A stretch of DNA of 64,000 nucleotides from an uncultured Alphaproteobacteria bacterium (GTDB lineage Bacteria > Pseudomonadota > Alphaproteobacteria > RF32 > CAG-239). The position numbers and the translations under genes are program-made. Positions within the stretch are counted from its first letter, which is position 1. The number at the start of each line of letters is the position of its first letter. This document shows, in pieces, positions 18,579 to 27,170 of the stretch. The notes beneath the pieces were generated by a model that was not told where the DNA came from, searched no databases, and saw only the letters and a program-made list of their open reading frames with translations. The stretch is taken from positions 1 to 64,000 of the forward strand of contig CALXUP010000002.1 in the NCBI GenBank assembly GCA_944391715.1, written 5' to 3'.

Positions 18579-21257
18579 TTAAAATTCATAACTAACACCG
18601 GCCTGGAGGTCAATACCTTCGCGTCCGCCGTTACGATAAACAAGTTGGAAATAGCTGTCCACAACATCCCATTCCTTTATCACGCCAAGCGCATATTCAC
18701 TATATGGCTTAACCGATATTTCCGGCAAAACAACATTATTCGCCTTAACCTTGCTGTCATCAACCAGATTCCAATAATAACTATACCCGATATACGGCAT
18801 CCAACCGTTGCCGGCATCCCACATCAGGCGCAGTCCGGGCGTCAGCTGTACAATTTGTATGGCGTCGGAATCTATATCAACACCGGCAGATGTTGTATAA
18901 TCTGATGTTTTCACATAAGTATAACTTCCCATAAAGCTCGGCTGCAGTGTAAAGCCGTCCCCGAGATAAAAATTCCTGCCGGCTTTCATGGCAAAACCCG
19001 TAGAAAGATTATGAAAATCATCCGTGCCAAAACGCGTGTGTGCCTTGCCGTCGCCATACATCACGTTAGCTGTCAGTCCTGTCCAGAATTCCCCGCGTTT
19101 AAACATTGCGCTTGCACCTAATACCGCCGCTTTTTGGTTAATTCTGACGCCGTCATATTTCTGACGAGAGCCCGTTGTTCCGACATAGCCGGAAAATACG
19201 CCGTCCCAACAATTGTCAAAATAAACTTTCCGGCTGTCTAATCCGACAAGCATCCCCCATACCCGGTTGTCAACTTTCGGGCCGTTATCCAAACTGACTT
19301 CTTCATCGCTCATAAACGGCCTCATCCATACCCGTCCGGCCATCACATCGCCGGATGCCAGACCCGCCGGCGAAACCGGCATCATCGCCGTGTTTCCTAA
19401 CGCTTCGCGATAAACATTGGCTTGCGAAATATAAACCCCGGCATTTGTGCTCACCGGAACAGTCGTCACGTCGGGGTTCAAATCGCCATAGCTGACATCG
19501 CCGCCGGACGTTCCGCTTTCTGCCATTCCCGCATTAACAAACTCTATTTCACCGGTGGTTTTGTCATAAGACGTGTCATATTTATAAATCGGACCATATG
19601 CCTCTATATCTTTTTTTATGCTTGTTTGCTCCGACAAGCCGCCTTTGGTGTCGACGACCGCAACTTTGGTGTTGGGCGAAGTCTCATCGCTCAAGATATT
19701 TAACTCATCAATAAACAACGATCCGCCATACAGATTTATTGTATCTGCCGTAATAAAGTCGCCGGTCTTGTTCGCCAGGTCAATATCCAATCCCAAGCGG
19801 GTCACGCCGGACATCAGGTTGAGTTCTTTGGGGCTAAAACGGTTGATTGCCTCGTCAATCAGGCTGATTTTCCCGCCAAAAGTATTAAAGCCGCTGGTTG
19901 AAAAATCGCTCCCCGATTTCATCACTGCTGTAACATCGCCTTGCAAATAAAGCGTCTGTTCTTTGACTTCGTTACCAAACTCAACCCGCCCGCTTTCATC
20001 GCCGGTTATGGTTATTTCGGGAATACCCAAAACACTGCCAAAAAGTTGCATAACATACCCGTCTTCGGTCTTATGAAAAACCGCCTCCTGCCCGTTCATA
20101 ACAATATGATAATCATCACCTTGCTGTGTGATCTGTGCTCCCTGATTTTCATACCCTTCCAATTCAGCTTCCACTTCTTCTGCCGAAAGAATATCAGAAT
20201 AATCTGTCATCATATAGCCGCTCTCCGTCAAAACCAGATGTCTCTGCAGATTTTCTCCGTCATAAACATAATACCCGCCGGCATTATCCGAAACAACGTC
20301 ATAACGCCCGCCATCAGACAACTCTTCCTCTATATCAATATAAACGCCGTTAATTTTATCATCAAACCGGATAATCCCGTTATTAACGGCATCTAAGGTC
20401 AAACTTCCGGCGTTATAAATTGCTTCATTATCTTCAATCTTGTTGTCATTCTCATCATTATGAATAACCTTATTGCCGGAGAATTCCGATGCCCCGTTAT
20501 CAGCCGTGATTGTCATGAGATTTTTATTATAAATAGCCCCGCCCAAAGCATCGCCATTATCAGCTTGAGCATAGTTGTCATAAAAACTGCTGTTGGTTAT
20601 GCTCATCACTCCGTAATTATAAATAGCCCCGCCCAAAGCCCTACTATTTCCTTGAGCATAGTTACCGGTAAAATCGCCGGTGATATTGCTGATGCTTCCG
20701 CTATTATAAATAGCCCCGCCTAGGCCGAAAGTTCTCCCAACTCCAACGGCATGGTTACCAGTAAAATTTCCCTCAATTTTTTTTATGGTGCCGTTGCCTG
20801 TGTTAGCTATTGCTCCGCCGTTAGCGCCGTAAGAAGATGTTGTATAGTTATTTATAAAATCCGCGTTGATATAATCCAGTGTCCCTAAGTTATATATAGG
20901 AAAAGCATGTGTTCTGCTGCCACCCATATTTTCAAAAATCACGTTTTTGATTTGCAAATCTGTTTGGGCAGAGGAAGAAAAGTTAAGAAATTTTCCACTA
21001 GTTTCATTAGAAATAGAGTTTCCCTGGCCGTCAATAACAATACCGGGAACAGCGGTGGTAAGTGCAGAATTATCTGGAACAACAATATTTTTGTCTAAAT
21101 AGACTGTTCCGCCGGCGCCGGCTCCATCCACGCCGTTCTCTACCGCACTCTTCAATTCATCCCAGGTCGAGACATGAATCTCTGCTGCCCAAACCGGCCT
21201 CAAAGCCAGCAAAACCGCTGGAATCAACACACTATAATACAACTTCTTTCTAAACAT
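18579..21257 (-). CDS. Autotransporter with beta-helix passenger
   Basis: An 892-aa type V secreted protein. A signal peptide (about residues 1–25) precedes a passenger with right-handed beta-helix character. Its repeats contain GGAIYN or GGAIAN motifs (about residues 150–265), recalling chlamydial polymorphic membrane proteins. From about residue 640 to the end is the autotransporter barrel. It starts near the M-A-G-R-V-W-M-R-P-F segment and ends in the terminal aromatic signature ...G-V-S-Y-E-F required for barrel assembly. Start at 21257 is chosen because GGAGAGGGAC precedes it and the signal peptide begins there. It is likely surface exposed and could mediate adhesion (inference). Palindromic repeats flank it on both sides. 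Confidence 0.9.
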   Translation of the reverse strand: MFRKKLYYSVLIPAVLLALRPVWAAEIHVSTWDELKSAVENGVDGAGAGGTVYLDKNIVVPDNSALTTAVPGIVIDGQGNSISNETSGKFLNFSSSAQTDLQIKNVIFENMGGSRTHAFPIYNLGTLDYINADFINNYTTSSYGANGGAIANTGNGTIKKIEGNFTGNHAVGVGRTFGLGGAIYNSGSISNITGDFTGNYAQGNSRALGGAIYNYGVMSITNSSFYDNYAQADNGDALGGAIYNKNLMTITADNGASEFSGNKVIHNDENDNKIEDNEAIYNAGSLTLDAVNNGIIRFDDKINGVYIDIEEELSDGGRYDVVSDNAGGYYVYDGENLQRHLVLTESGYMMTDYSDILSAEEVEAELEGYENQGAQITQQGDDYHIVMNGQEAVFHKTEDGYVMQLFGSVLGIPEITITGDESGRVEFGNEVKEQTLYLQGDVTAVMKSGSDFSTSGFNTFGGKISLIDEAINRFSPKELNLMSGVTRLGLDIDLANKTGDFITADTINLYGGSLFIDELNILSDETSPNTKVAVVDTKGGLSEQTSIKKDIEAYGPIYKYDTSYDKTTGEIEFVNAGMAESGTSGGDVSYGDLNPDVTTVPVSTNAGVYISQANVYREALGNTAMMPVSPAGLASGDVMAGRVWMRPFMSDEEVSLDNGPKVDNRVWGMLVGLDSRKVYFDNCWDGVFSGYVGTTGSRQKYDGVRINQKAAVLGASAMFKRGEFWTGLTANVMYGDGKAHTRFGTDDFHNLSTGFAMKAGRNFYLGDGFTLQPSFMGSYTYVKTSDYTTSAGVDIDSDAIQIVQLTPGLRLMWDAGNGWMPYIGYSYYWNLVDDSKVKANNVVLPEISVKPYSEYALGVIKEWDVVDSYFQLVYRNGGREGIDLQAGVSYEF

Positions 21258-21395
21258 CGTCCCTCTCCAAATTCTTTTGGATAAACTCATTAACATATCA
21301 TACCACATTTTTCGCCCAAAATCAATGAATATTTGAAAGTGCTAAATTTATTTTGTCTTCCGAGTCTCATTCCTCCCCGTGCTTGTTTCTTCCTA

Positions 21396-21425
21396 GTCAT
21401 CCCCGGGCTTCGACCCGGGGATCCA
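21396..21425. repeat. Dispersed palindrome, CCCCGGG type
   Basis: The full palindrome begins GTCATCCCCGGGC and ends CCCGGGGATCCA around a short loop. It matches the terminal unit of the arrays at 18484 and 28420. Confidence 0.85.
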
Positions 21426-21453
21426 AGTCAACAATAAAGCCAATTTATTAACG

Positions 21454-21482
21454 TGGATTGCCGGATCAAGTCCGGCAATGAC
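21454..21482. repeat. Dispersed palindrome, TTGCCGG type
   Basis: TGGATTGCCGG and CCGGCAATGAC flank the loop ATCAAGT. A half copy follows at about 21492–21507. The stem bases differ from the CCCCGGG type on both arms together, which preserves pairing. Confidence 0.8.
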
Positions 21483-21594
21483 TAGAAAAAAGAATCCGGC
21501 AATGACAGTGCCTTTATGCCCTTCACAATTCCCGCCGGAGCAACGCGGGGCTCAGGGCACAATTCTGACAACTGACCGCTCAGGCCGTTGCCTG

Positions 21595-21623
21595 TGGATT
21601 CTCGAGTCAAGCCCGAGAATGAC
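21595..21623. repeat. Dispersed palindrome, TCTCGAG type
   Basis: TGGATTCTCGAG and CCCGAGAATGAC surround TCAAG. It belongs to the same family as the neighbours. Confidence 0.8.
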
Positions 21624-21684
21624 AGCGCCTCTATATCCTTTTACTTCCCCTTAAAGCACAATCCCTTGTTTGGCACTTTTGAAC

Positions 21685-21817
21685 GCCCTTTAACGAGTAC
21701 TTCTTAGTCTTTGTGAAAAAGAGGAAATTAAAAACACTATGCGTCTTCTTGCCGTCTTAGCCTTGTGCTTAGACGGCCTAAACTTTTTCACGAAGACTTA
21801 GAAAACGAGTTCAGGGC
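21685..21817. repeat. Large stem-loop element A
   Basis: Arms 21703–21721 and 21783–21801 pair over 19 positions, with one G-U pair and one mismatch. The outer GCCCT (21685) pairs with AGGGC (21813–21817). A second hairpin, GCCGTCTTAG with CTTAGACGGC, nests inside. No open reading frame of interest covers it. A related element lies at 21897–22007. Confidence 0.75.
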
Positions 21818-21827
21818 TTGACTTTTC

Positions 21828-21856
21828 TGGATTCTCGGGTCAAGCCCGAGAATGAC
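21828..21856. repeat. Dispersed palindrome, TCTCGGG type
   Basis: TGGATTCTCGGG and CCCGAGAATGAC surround TCAAG, between stem-loop elements A and B. Confidence 0.8.
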
Positions 21857-21896
21857 AAAACTTTAATGCGCAATCCCTCATCCGGCACTTTTGAAT

Positions 21897-22007
21897 GCCC
21901 TTTGCGAATGGCTTAGGTTTTGGAGCAAAAACTGAAATTGAAGCACAATAGTAGAGAGCGTAGCGAGGTTAATTTTGCTCTGAAACCTTAGCAAATGAGC
22001 GTAGGGC
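21897..22007. repeat. Large stem-loop element B
   Basis: Arms 21911–21930 and 21973–21992 pair over 20 positions with two G-U pairs and one mismatch. The outer GCCCT pairs with AGGGC. The outer flank GGCACTTTTGAAYGCCCTTT is shared with element A, while the inner arm sequence is different but again self-complementary. Confidence 0.75.
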
Positions 22008-22017
22008 TGCCTTTTTG

Positions 22018-22120
22018 GTTACTTTTTGGCACCCAAAAAGTAACAATGAAAAAAATAATTTCAGATGAAAAAACAAAACAAGAAATAAGAAAAGAACTTT
22101 GGCACCCAAAAAGTAATAAA
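22018..22120. repeat. Hairpin with TTGGCACCCAAAAAG core and partial second copy
   Basis: GTTACTTTTTGG (22018–22029) and CCAAAAAGTAAC (22033–22044) form a perfect 12-bp stem with a three-base loop. The core recurs at about 22099–22115 with only one arm. The rest of the stretch to 22164 holds no gene that I can support. Confidence 0.65.
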
Positions 22121-22164
22121 GAAAAAATAAAAAAGTGAATTCAGAGGGAGGGAAGAGTTTCCCT

Positions 22165-22530
22165 CTATTTTACCCTCCCGTAAGAATCCTCAAAACGAAC
22201 AATATCATTCTCGTCCAAATTTTCGCCGGTCTGAATTTCAATAAATTCCATATTTTGCTGCGTGTTGTTTTGGATTCTGTGCTTGGTCTCGGCCGGAATA
22301 TAAACCGATTCATTGGCTTTTTTGATGATTTTTTCTTCTCCCAGCGTAACCAGAGCTTCGCCCTTGACAATAACCCAATGCTCTGCGCGATGATGATGAA
22401 GCTGCAAAGAAAGAATATTTCCCGGGGTTACACAGATTCTTTTGACGCAAAAGCCGTCGCCGGCGTCAACAACTTCCCATGTTCCCCAGGGGCGGGTATC
22501 TTTTTGCCCGCGTTGATATAAATTTGTCAT
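22165..22530 (-). CDS. Mannose-6-phosphate isomerase, type II cupin domain
   Basis: A 121-aa single-domain cupin. It opens with R-P-W-G-T-W-E-V near residue 13, and carries the metal-binding H-H-H-R-A-E-H-W near 45 and a late His in T-K-H-R-I near 85. This matches the C-terminal isomerase domain of ManC-type bifunctional enzymes, which interconvert fructose-6-phosphate and mannose-6-phosphate; here it stands alone, without the guanylyltransferase part. The ribosome site GGAG lies 10 bases upstream. It is divergent from ptsP. A role in making GDP-mannose for glycans is plausible. The exact substrate is not proven. Confidence 0.82.
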   Translation of the reverse strand: MTNLYQRGQKDTRPWGTWEVVDAGDGFCVKRICVTPGNILSLQLHHHRAEHWVIVKGEALVTLGEEKIIKKANESVYIPAETKHRIQNNTQQNMEFIEIQTGENLDENDIVRFEDSYGRVK

Positions 22531-22628
22531 AATTTTTATGCTCCGATAAAAAATTGTACTTGATGAAAAACAATATAGGCAATATAACTAAAAGCGCAAG
22601 AACAAAAATATATTGGCGACGGGAAAAT

Positions 22629-24893
22629 ATGCAATCACCAGTAGTAAATCAGGCAATGGATATCTTGAGGTTACTGAGAGAAGTAACCGAGGGGCAAGAT
22701 TCAATTTCGGAAAAGCTTGAAAAAATCGTAAAAATCATAGCCGGGAAAATGAATGCCGATGCAGCCGCCTGCTATGTCGCCGTTGATGACTATACATTGG
22801 AGCTTTTTGCCTCTTATGGTTTCAATCGCGGCGTATCGCATAAAATATCGCTGCGTTTTGGCGAAGGTCTGGTCGGAGAGGTCGCACAAAACAATCGTTA
22901 CGTTGCGGCGGCCGATGCCTGGAAACATCCGAAATTTTCATATAAGCAGGAAATGGGGGAGGATGATTACAAATCTTTCCTCGGAGTGCCGCTGATTCGC
23001 TGGAGCCGTTCCATCGGCGTTTTAACCATCCAGAGCCGCGAAGTGCATGAATATTCCCAGCTAGAAATAGACATTATGGAAACAATCGCAATGATCTTGA
23101 GCGAGATGATTGCTTCCGAAGAAATGTCTGATTATAAAAAAATGCTGATAAAAGAACGCGGCATTATTGATAAAGAAAAAAGCAAAGGTGTGAGCCTGAG
23201 CAAAGGATACGGCATGGGCGCCGCCGTGGTTCACCGCCGCCGTCGCGTCGTTACCAAAATTTTTGCCGAAGACAAAGACAAAGAAATGCACCGGTTGGAA
23301 ATCGCCTACCGGCAGATGAATGACGATTTGGAGAAAAAATTCACATCCACCCAGCTCGGTATTGGCGAACATGTTGAAATCCTCGACGCATATCGGATGT
23401 TTGCGCAGGATAAAGGCTGGTATAAAAAAATCTCCGGCAATGTTCAGGGCGGATTAACGGCCGAAGCGGCTATCGAACGCGCTTATGAAGATATGTGGAA
23501 CCGGCTTTCCGCCACCACCGATACCTATCTGAAAGAACGCCTGCACGATTTGCGCGACGTATCAGACCGCCTTCAGTCCTATTTGAGCGGTGATTTCGGC
23601 ACGATTGAAAAGGTTGACGCCAATGACATTATCGTCGTGGCTCAGACTATGGGGCCGGCTGATTTAATGGACTATGACTATACCAAAATCCGCGGCTTGA
23701 TAATTGAGGACGGCACACCGACCATGCATGTGGCAATCGTGGCCAAGGCTTTGGGGATTCCGGTCGTTGCCAAGATAAAAGGCATTTTTGAAGAAATCAA
23801 AACCGGAGAGCTGGTTGCCGTTGACGGAAATGACGGCTATGTTTACCGCAATCCGTCGCAGCAGGTGCAGGAAAAATTCAAAGCGAAGATTCTGGAAAAA
23901 CAGAAACTGCTGCAAAAACTTTCGGAACTGCGTACCAAACCGTCAGAAACGCTGGACGGCGTAAAAATCAGCCTTTATATCAACGTCGGACTGTCTTTTG
24001 ATTTGGATTATATTGAGTCGACGAACTGCGACGGAATAGGGTTATACCGGACGGAGATTCCGTTTATGGCGTCAGAGAATATGCCGGATGTTGAAAGGCA
24101 GGTCGGCTACTATCGCGAACTGATGGACAAAGCCGGCGACCGTAAGGTGATTTTCCGCAGTTTGGATGTCGGTTCGGATAAACTTCTTCCTTACTGGAGC
24201 AATATGGGCGAAGAAAATCCGGCCATCGGCTGGCGTTCGATTCGCATCACGCTGGACCGCCGGGCGATTCTGCGCAAACAGGTCAGAGCTTTTCTGCGTG
24301 CTGCCGCCGGCAAGGAATTAAACGTTATGTTTCCGATGATCTCCAACTTGAGCGAATTTGAAGAAGCCCGGGAAACGCTTATGCTGGAACTGGAAAAAGA
24401 AAAACGCAAAGGGCACGAGGTGCCGAAAAAAGTCAACGTCGGGCTGATGATTGAGGTTCCCGCCATTGTCTTTCAGCTGGATGAGATTCTTCCCAAAGCC
24501 GATTTTATCTCTATCGGAACCAACGATCTGGCACAGTTTGTTTTTGCCTGTGACCGCGGCAATCCGCGTCTGACCGAGCGCTATGATGTTTTGTCGGGGC
24601 CTTTTTTGAGTATGATGGAATTAATCGTCAGCAAAGCGGCCAAATACGGCGTATATTGTTCCGTCTGCGGTGAAATGGCCGGCAATCCGATTGAGGCAAT
24701 GGCGTTAATCGGGCTGGGATACCGCAATCTTTCAATGTCCGGTTCTTCTTTCGGACGGGTAAAGAGTATGGTGCGCAGTTTGAATGTTTCGGAGGTTTCG
24801 GATTATGTCCGGATGCTGCTGAAATCGGGCAAGAAGAGCGTCCGCCCGCAATTAATATCCTATGCCTATGATCACGGTATTGAAATCTATTAA
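22629..24893 (+). CDS. ptsP: PEP–protein phosphotransferase, nitrogen PTS enzyme I
   Basis: A 754-aa EI-Ntr. The N-terminal GAF domain (about residues 10–150) is followed by the EI N-domain. The swivel domain carries the phospho-histidine in P-T-M-H-V-A-I-V-A near residue 375. The C-terminal PEP-binding barrel carries C-D-G-I-G-L-Y-R-T-E, G-T-N-D-L and the Cys of V-C-G-E-M-A. It transfers phosphate from PEP to NPr, the first step of the regulatory nitrogen PTS. Start at 22629 gives the usual alphaproteobacterial length and N-terminus; the open frame reaches back to a TTG at 22554. The residue before the active His is Met where Ser is more usual. No HPr or EIIA gene is in the window. Confidence 0.92.
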   Translation: MQSPVVNQAMDILRLLREVTEGQDSISEKLEKIVKIIAGKMNADAAACYVAVDDYTLELFASYGFNRGVSHKISLRFGEGLVGEVAQNNRYVAAADAWKHPKFSYKQEMGEDDYKSFLGVPLIRWSRSIGVLTIQSREVHEYSQLEIDIMETIAMILSEMIASEEMSDYKKMLIKERGIIDKEKSKGVSLSKGYGMGAAVVHRRRRVVTKIFAEDKDKEMHRLEIAYRQMNDDLEKKFTSTQLGIGEHVEILDAYRMFAQDKGWYKKISGNVQGGLTAEAAIERAYEDMWNRLSATTDTYLKERLHDLRDVSDRLQSYLSGDFGTIEKVDANDIIVVAQTMGPADLMDYDYTKIRGLIIEDGTPTMHVAIVAKALGIPVVAKIKGIFEEIKTGELVAVDGNDGYVYRNPSQQVQEKFKAKILEKQKLLQKLSELRTKPSETLDGVKISLYINVGLSFDLDYIESTNCDGIGLYRTEIPFMASENMPDVERQVGYYRELMDKAGDRKVIFRSLDVGSDKLLPYWSNMGEENPAIGWRSIRITLDRRAILRKQVRAFLRAAAGKELNVMFPMISNLSEFEEARETLMLELEKEKRKGHEVPKKVNVGLMIEVPAIVFQLDEILPKADFISIGTNDLAQFVFACDRGNPRLTERYDVLSGPFLSMMELIVSKAAKYGVYCSVCGEMAGNPIEAMALIGLGYRNLSMSGSSFGRVKSMVRSLNVSEVSDYVRMLLKSGKKSVRPQLISYAYDHGIEIY

Positions 24894-24939
24894 AAAATGT
24901 GCAACAATCAACCAAATTTACCAACAAGAGGATAAAGTT

Positions 24940-25998
24940 GTGACCGAAAAAAATAAAACAGATGAAAAAGCTGCCGAAAACGGAGAAACCCCTGAAGCAG
25001 CCCAACCCGCGGAAGATAAGATCGGCGGAATCTTAAAACAGGCACGCCTCGGCAAAGGCAAAAAAATTCAGGACGTCGCACAGGTTTTGTGCATCCGTAA
25101 AGCCTATCTGGAGGCGATTGAAACTAACGATTATGAAAAAATTCCCCCGTTTCCGTACGGTATCGGCTTTATCCGCTCTTATGCCGATTATCTGGGGCTG
25201 AACAGTTCATTGATTATTCAAAAATACAAAGAAGAAACCGAACCGGAATCTGCCGAAAATGAAAATACCGGCTATGTTCCCGAACCTCAGGCCGAAGCTG
25301 CCGTTCCGGGTAAAAAATATCTGACCATCAGCTTGCTGGCCATTATCGCCGTATATGCGGCATGGCATTTTTACAGCAGCTACAAGAGCCTGCCGGAGAA
25401 TGCTGTTTCGGATGTTGAAAAAGAAAGTATCGGCGATGAAACTGCAACAGACGAAAACCAGTATCCGCTCGTGGTTGAAGATTTTTCAATGAATGAGGGA
25501 GATACTTCTGCTCCGGTTCCGCAAGAAGAAAATCTGCCGGTCATTGAACCGGCGCCGGTTGAAGAAAGCGCCCAGGTCAACGTGACGGATGCCTCTTTTG
25601 AAGAAGAGCCCGCCGCTGCACCGCAGTCAGAGCCTGAAACAACGGTTTCTGAACCGGCTGCTCCGACGGCAGTTGAAACGGCTCCGGCCGCAGAGCCCGT
25701 TCAAGAGCCCAAAGCTGCTGCCAAGCCCGCTGTTCCGGGAAAGTCGAATATTGTTTTTGAGATAAAAAAAGAAACCTGGATTGAGGTCAAAACGGCAGAC
25801 AAACTTTATTTGAGCAAAGTTTTGTATGCCGGCGATTCTTATACGCTGCCCAAAGCCAAAGGTCTGATTGTATCTGTCGGGCGTTTTGACGGGGTAGAAA
25901 CCTTTATCGACGGCGAACTGGTAGATTTTCTGCCGAAAGACCGCAAGATGAACATTGACCTGGAAGCCGCCTTGGCAAAAGTCAACCGGAAGCTTTAG
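24940..25998 (+). CDS. rodZ: RodZ-like cytoskeletal membrane protein
   Basis: A 352-aa protein. A cytoplasmic Xre-type helix-turn-helix covers about residues 25–92 (ending in [15 protein letters not shown]). One transmembrane helix lies at about 127–146. A long Pro/Glu/Ala-rich linker leads to a C-terminal DUF4115-type domain (about 265–345). This is RodZ, which links MreB filaments to wall-synthesis enzymes. Start GTG at 24940 is chosen: AGAGGAT sits about 7 bases upstream, whereas the longer frame from 24862 overlaps ptsP. The order rodZ–ispG is conserved in proteobacteria and supports the call. Confidence 0.88.
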   Translation: MTEKNKTDEKAAENGETPEAAQPAEDKIGGILKQARLGKGKKIQDVAQVLCIRKAYLEAIETNDYEKIPPFPYGIGFIRSYADYLGLNSSLIIQKYKEETEPESAENENTGYVPEPQAEAAVPGKKYLTISLLAIIAVYAAWHFYSSYKSLPENAVSDVEKESIGDETATDENQYPLVVEDFSMNEGDTSAPVPQEENLPVIEPAPVEESAQVNVTDASFEEEPAAAPQSEPETTVSEPAAPTAVETAPAAEPVQEPKAAAKPAVPGKSNIVFEIKKETWIEVKTADKLYLSKVLYAGDSYTLPKAKGLIVSVGRFDGVETFIDGELVDFLPKDRKMNIDLEAALAKVNRKL

Positions 25999-26017
25999 AC
26001 GGTAAAAGGATTAATCA

Positions 26018-26059
26018 AGAAAATAGCTGGCCTCTGGTAAGCTATTTTCTTTTGTTTTT
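26018..26059 (+). terminator. Terminator or attenuator between rodZ and ispG
   Basis: An 11-bp perfect stem (26018–26028 with 26040–26050) with an 11-base loop, then a T-rich run. It ends only a few bases before the ispG ribosome site at about 26065. Confidence 0.85.
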
Positions 26060-26078
26060 ACAACAAGGAAGAACGAAA

Positions 26079-27158
26079 ATGACAAATCATACTCCGCAAA
26101 TTATCCGCCGCAAATCGCGCAAAATTATGGTCGGAAACGTCGCTGTCGGCGGTGATGCCCCGATAACCGTACAGTCAATGACCAATACGCTGACCTCGGA
26201 TATTAAGGCCACGATTGAACAAATTCAGCGTCAGGAAGCCGTCGGCTGTGATATTACCCGTTGTTCCTGCCCGGATGAAGATTCCGCCCGTGCGTTGAAA
26301 GAAATCACCAAAGCCGTAAGCATTCCGGTTGTCGCCGATATCCATTTCGATTACCGGCTGGGAATTTTGGCAGCGGAAAACGGCGCGGCCTGCCTGCGGA
26401 TTAATCCCGGAAACATCGGCGGTGCGGATCGGGTCAAAGCGGTTGTCAAAGCGGCCAAAGATTACGGCTGTTCGATTCGTATCGGCGTCAACGGCGGTTC
26501 GCTCGACAAACGCCTGTTGGAAAAATACGGCGAACCCTGTGCCGACGCTTTGGTTGAGAGCGCTTTGGAACAGGCCAAAATGCTGGAGGACAATGATTTT
26601 CGCGAGTTCAAAATCAGCGTCAAGTCATCTGACACGCTGATGATGATTGATGCCTATAAAAAGCTGGCGGCTGCCTGCGATTATCCGTTGCATTTGGGCG
26701 TTACCGAAGCCGGCGGCCTGCGAACCGGCACAATTAAGTCGGCAATGGGTATCGGAGCTTTGTTGATGGCCGGTATCGGTGATACATTGCGGGTTTCGCT
26801 GACGGCAGACGTGGAAGAAGAAGTCAAGGCCGGTTTTGAAATTCTGAAAGCGCTGGATTTGCGCCACCGCGGCATTCGCATTATCTCTTGCCCGACTTGT
26901 GCCCGTCGCGGCTATGACGTGCAAAAAACGGTCGAAACTTTGGAAAAACGCCTGTCCCATATTGCCAAACCTCTGACTTTGGCCGTAATGGGCTGTGTGG
27001 TCAACGGCCCGGGCGAAGCCGGACATGCCGATTTCGGTGTTTGCGGCGGCAAAGGCGGCGATAATATGATTTTTGTTGACGGCAAGCCCTCTCATAAGGT
27101 AAAAAGTGAAAACATTGTCGACGAATTGGTTCGTCTGGTCGAAAGTAAAGTTAGTTAG
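26079..27158 (+). CDS. ispG: 4-hydroxy-3-methylbut-2-enyl diphosphate synthase
   Basis: A 359-aa enzyme of the MEP isoprenoid pathway. It converts the cyclic diphosphate MEcPP to HMBPP using a [4Fe-4S] cluster. The barrel opens with V-T-V-Q-S-M-T-N-T near residue 30. The cluster ligands are in S-C-P-T-C-A-R and G-C-V-V-N-G-P-G-E. The start ATG at 26079 follows AAGGAAG; the nine extra upstream codons have no site. The short form fits the standard bacterial IspG. A terminator-like hairpin lies directly upstream. Confidence 0.96.
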   Translation: MTNHTPQIIRRKSRKIMVGNVAVGGDAPITVQSMTNTLTSDIKATIEQIQRQEAVGCDITRCSCPDEDSARALKEITKAVSIPVVADIHFDYRLGILAAENGAACLRINPGNIGGADRVKAVVKAAKDYGCSIRIGVNGGSLDKRLLEKYGEPCADALVESALEQAKMLEDNDFREFKISVKSSDTLMMIDAYKKLAAACDYPLHLGVTEAGGLRTGTIKSAMGIGALLMAGIGDTLRVSLTADVEEEVKAGFEILKALDLRHRGIRIISCPTCARRGYDVQKTVETLEKRLSHIAKPLTLAVMGCVVNGPGEAGHADFGVCGGKGGDNMIFVDGKPSHKVKSENIVDELVRLVESKVS

Positions 27159-27170
27159 GAAAAGAAAAAT

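Noticed and set aside
18303-20723. Plus-strand frames opposite the autotransporter
   Set aside because: Antisense shadows; no ribosome sites or domains, and the minus strand codes for a complete autotransporter.
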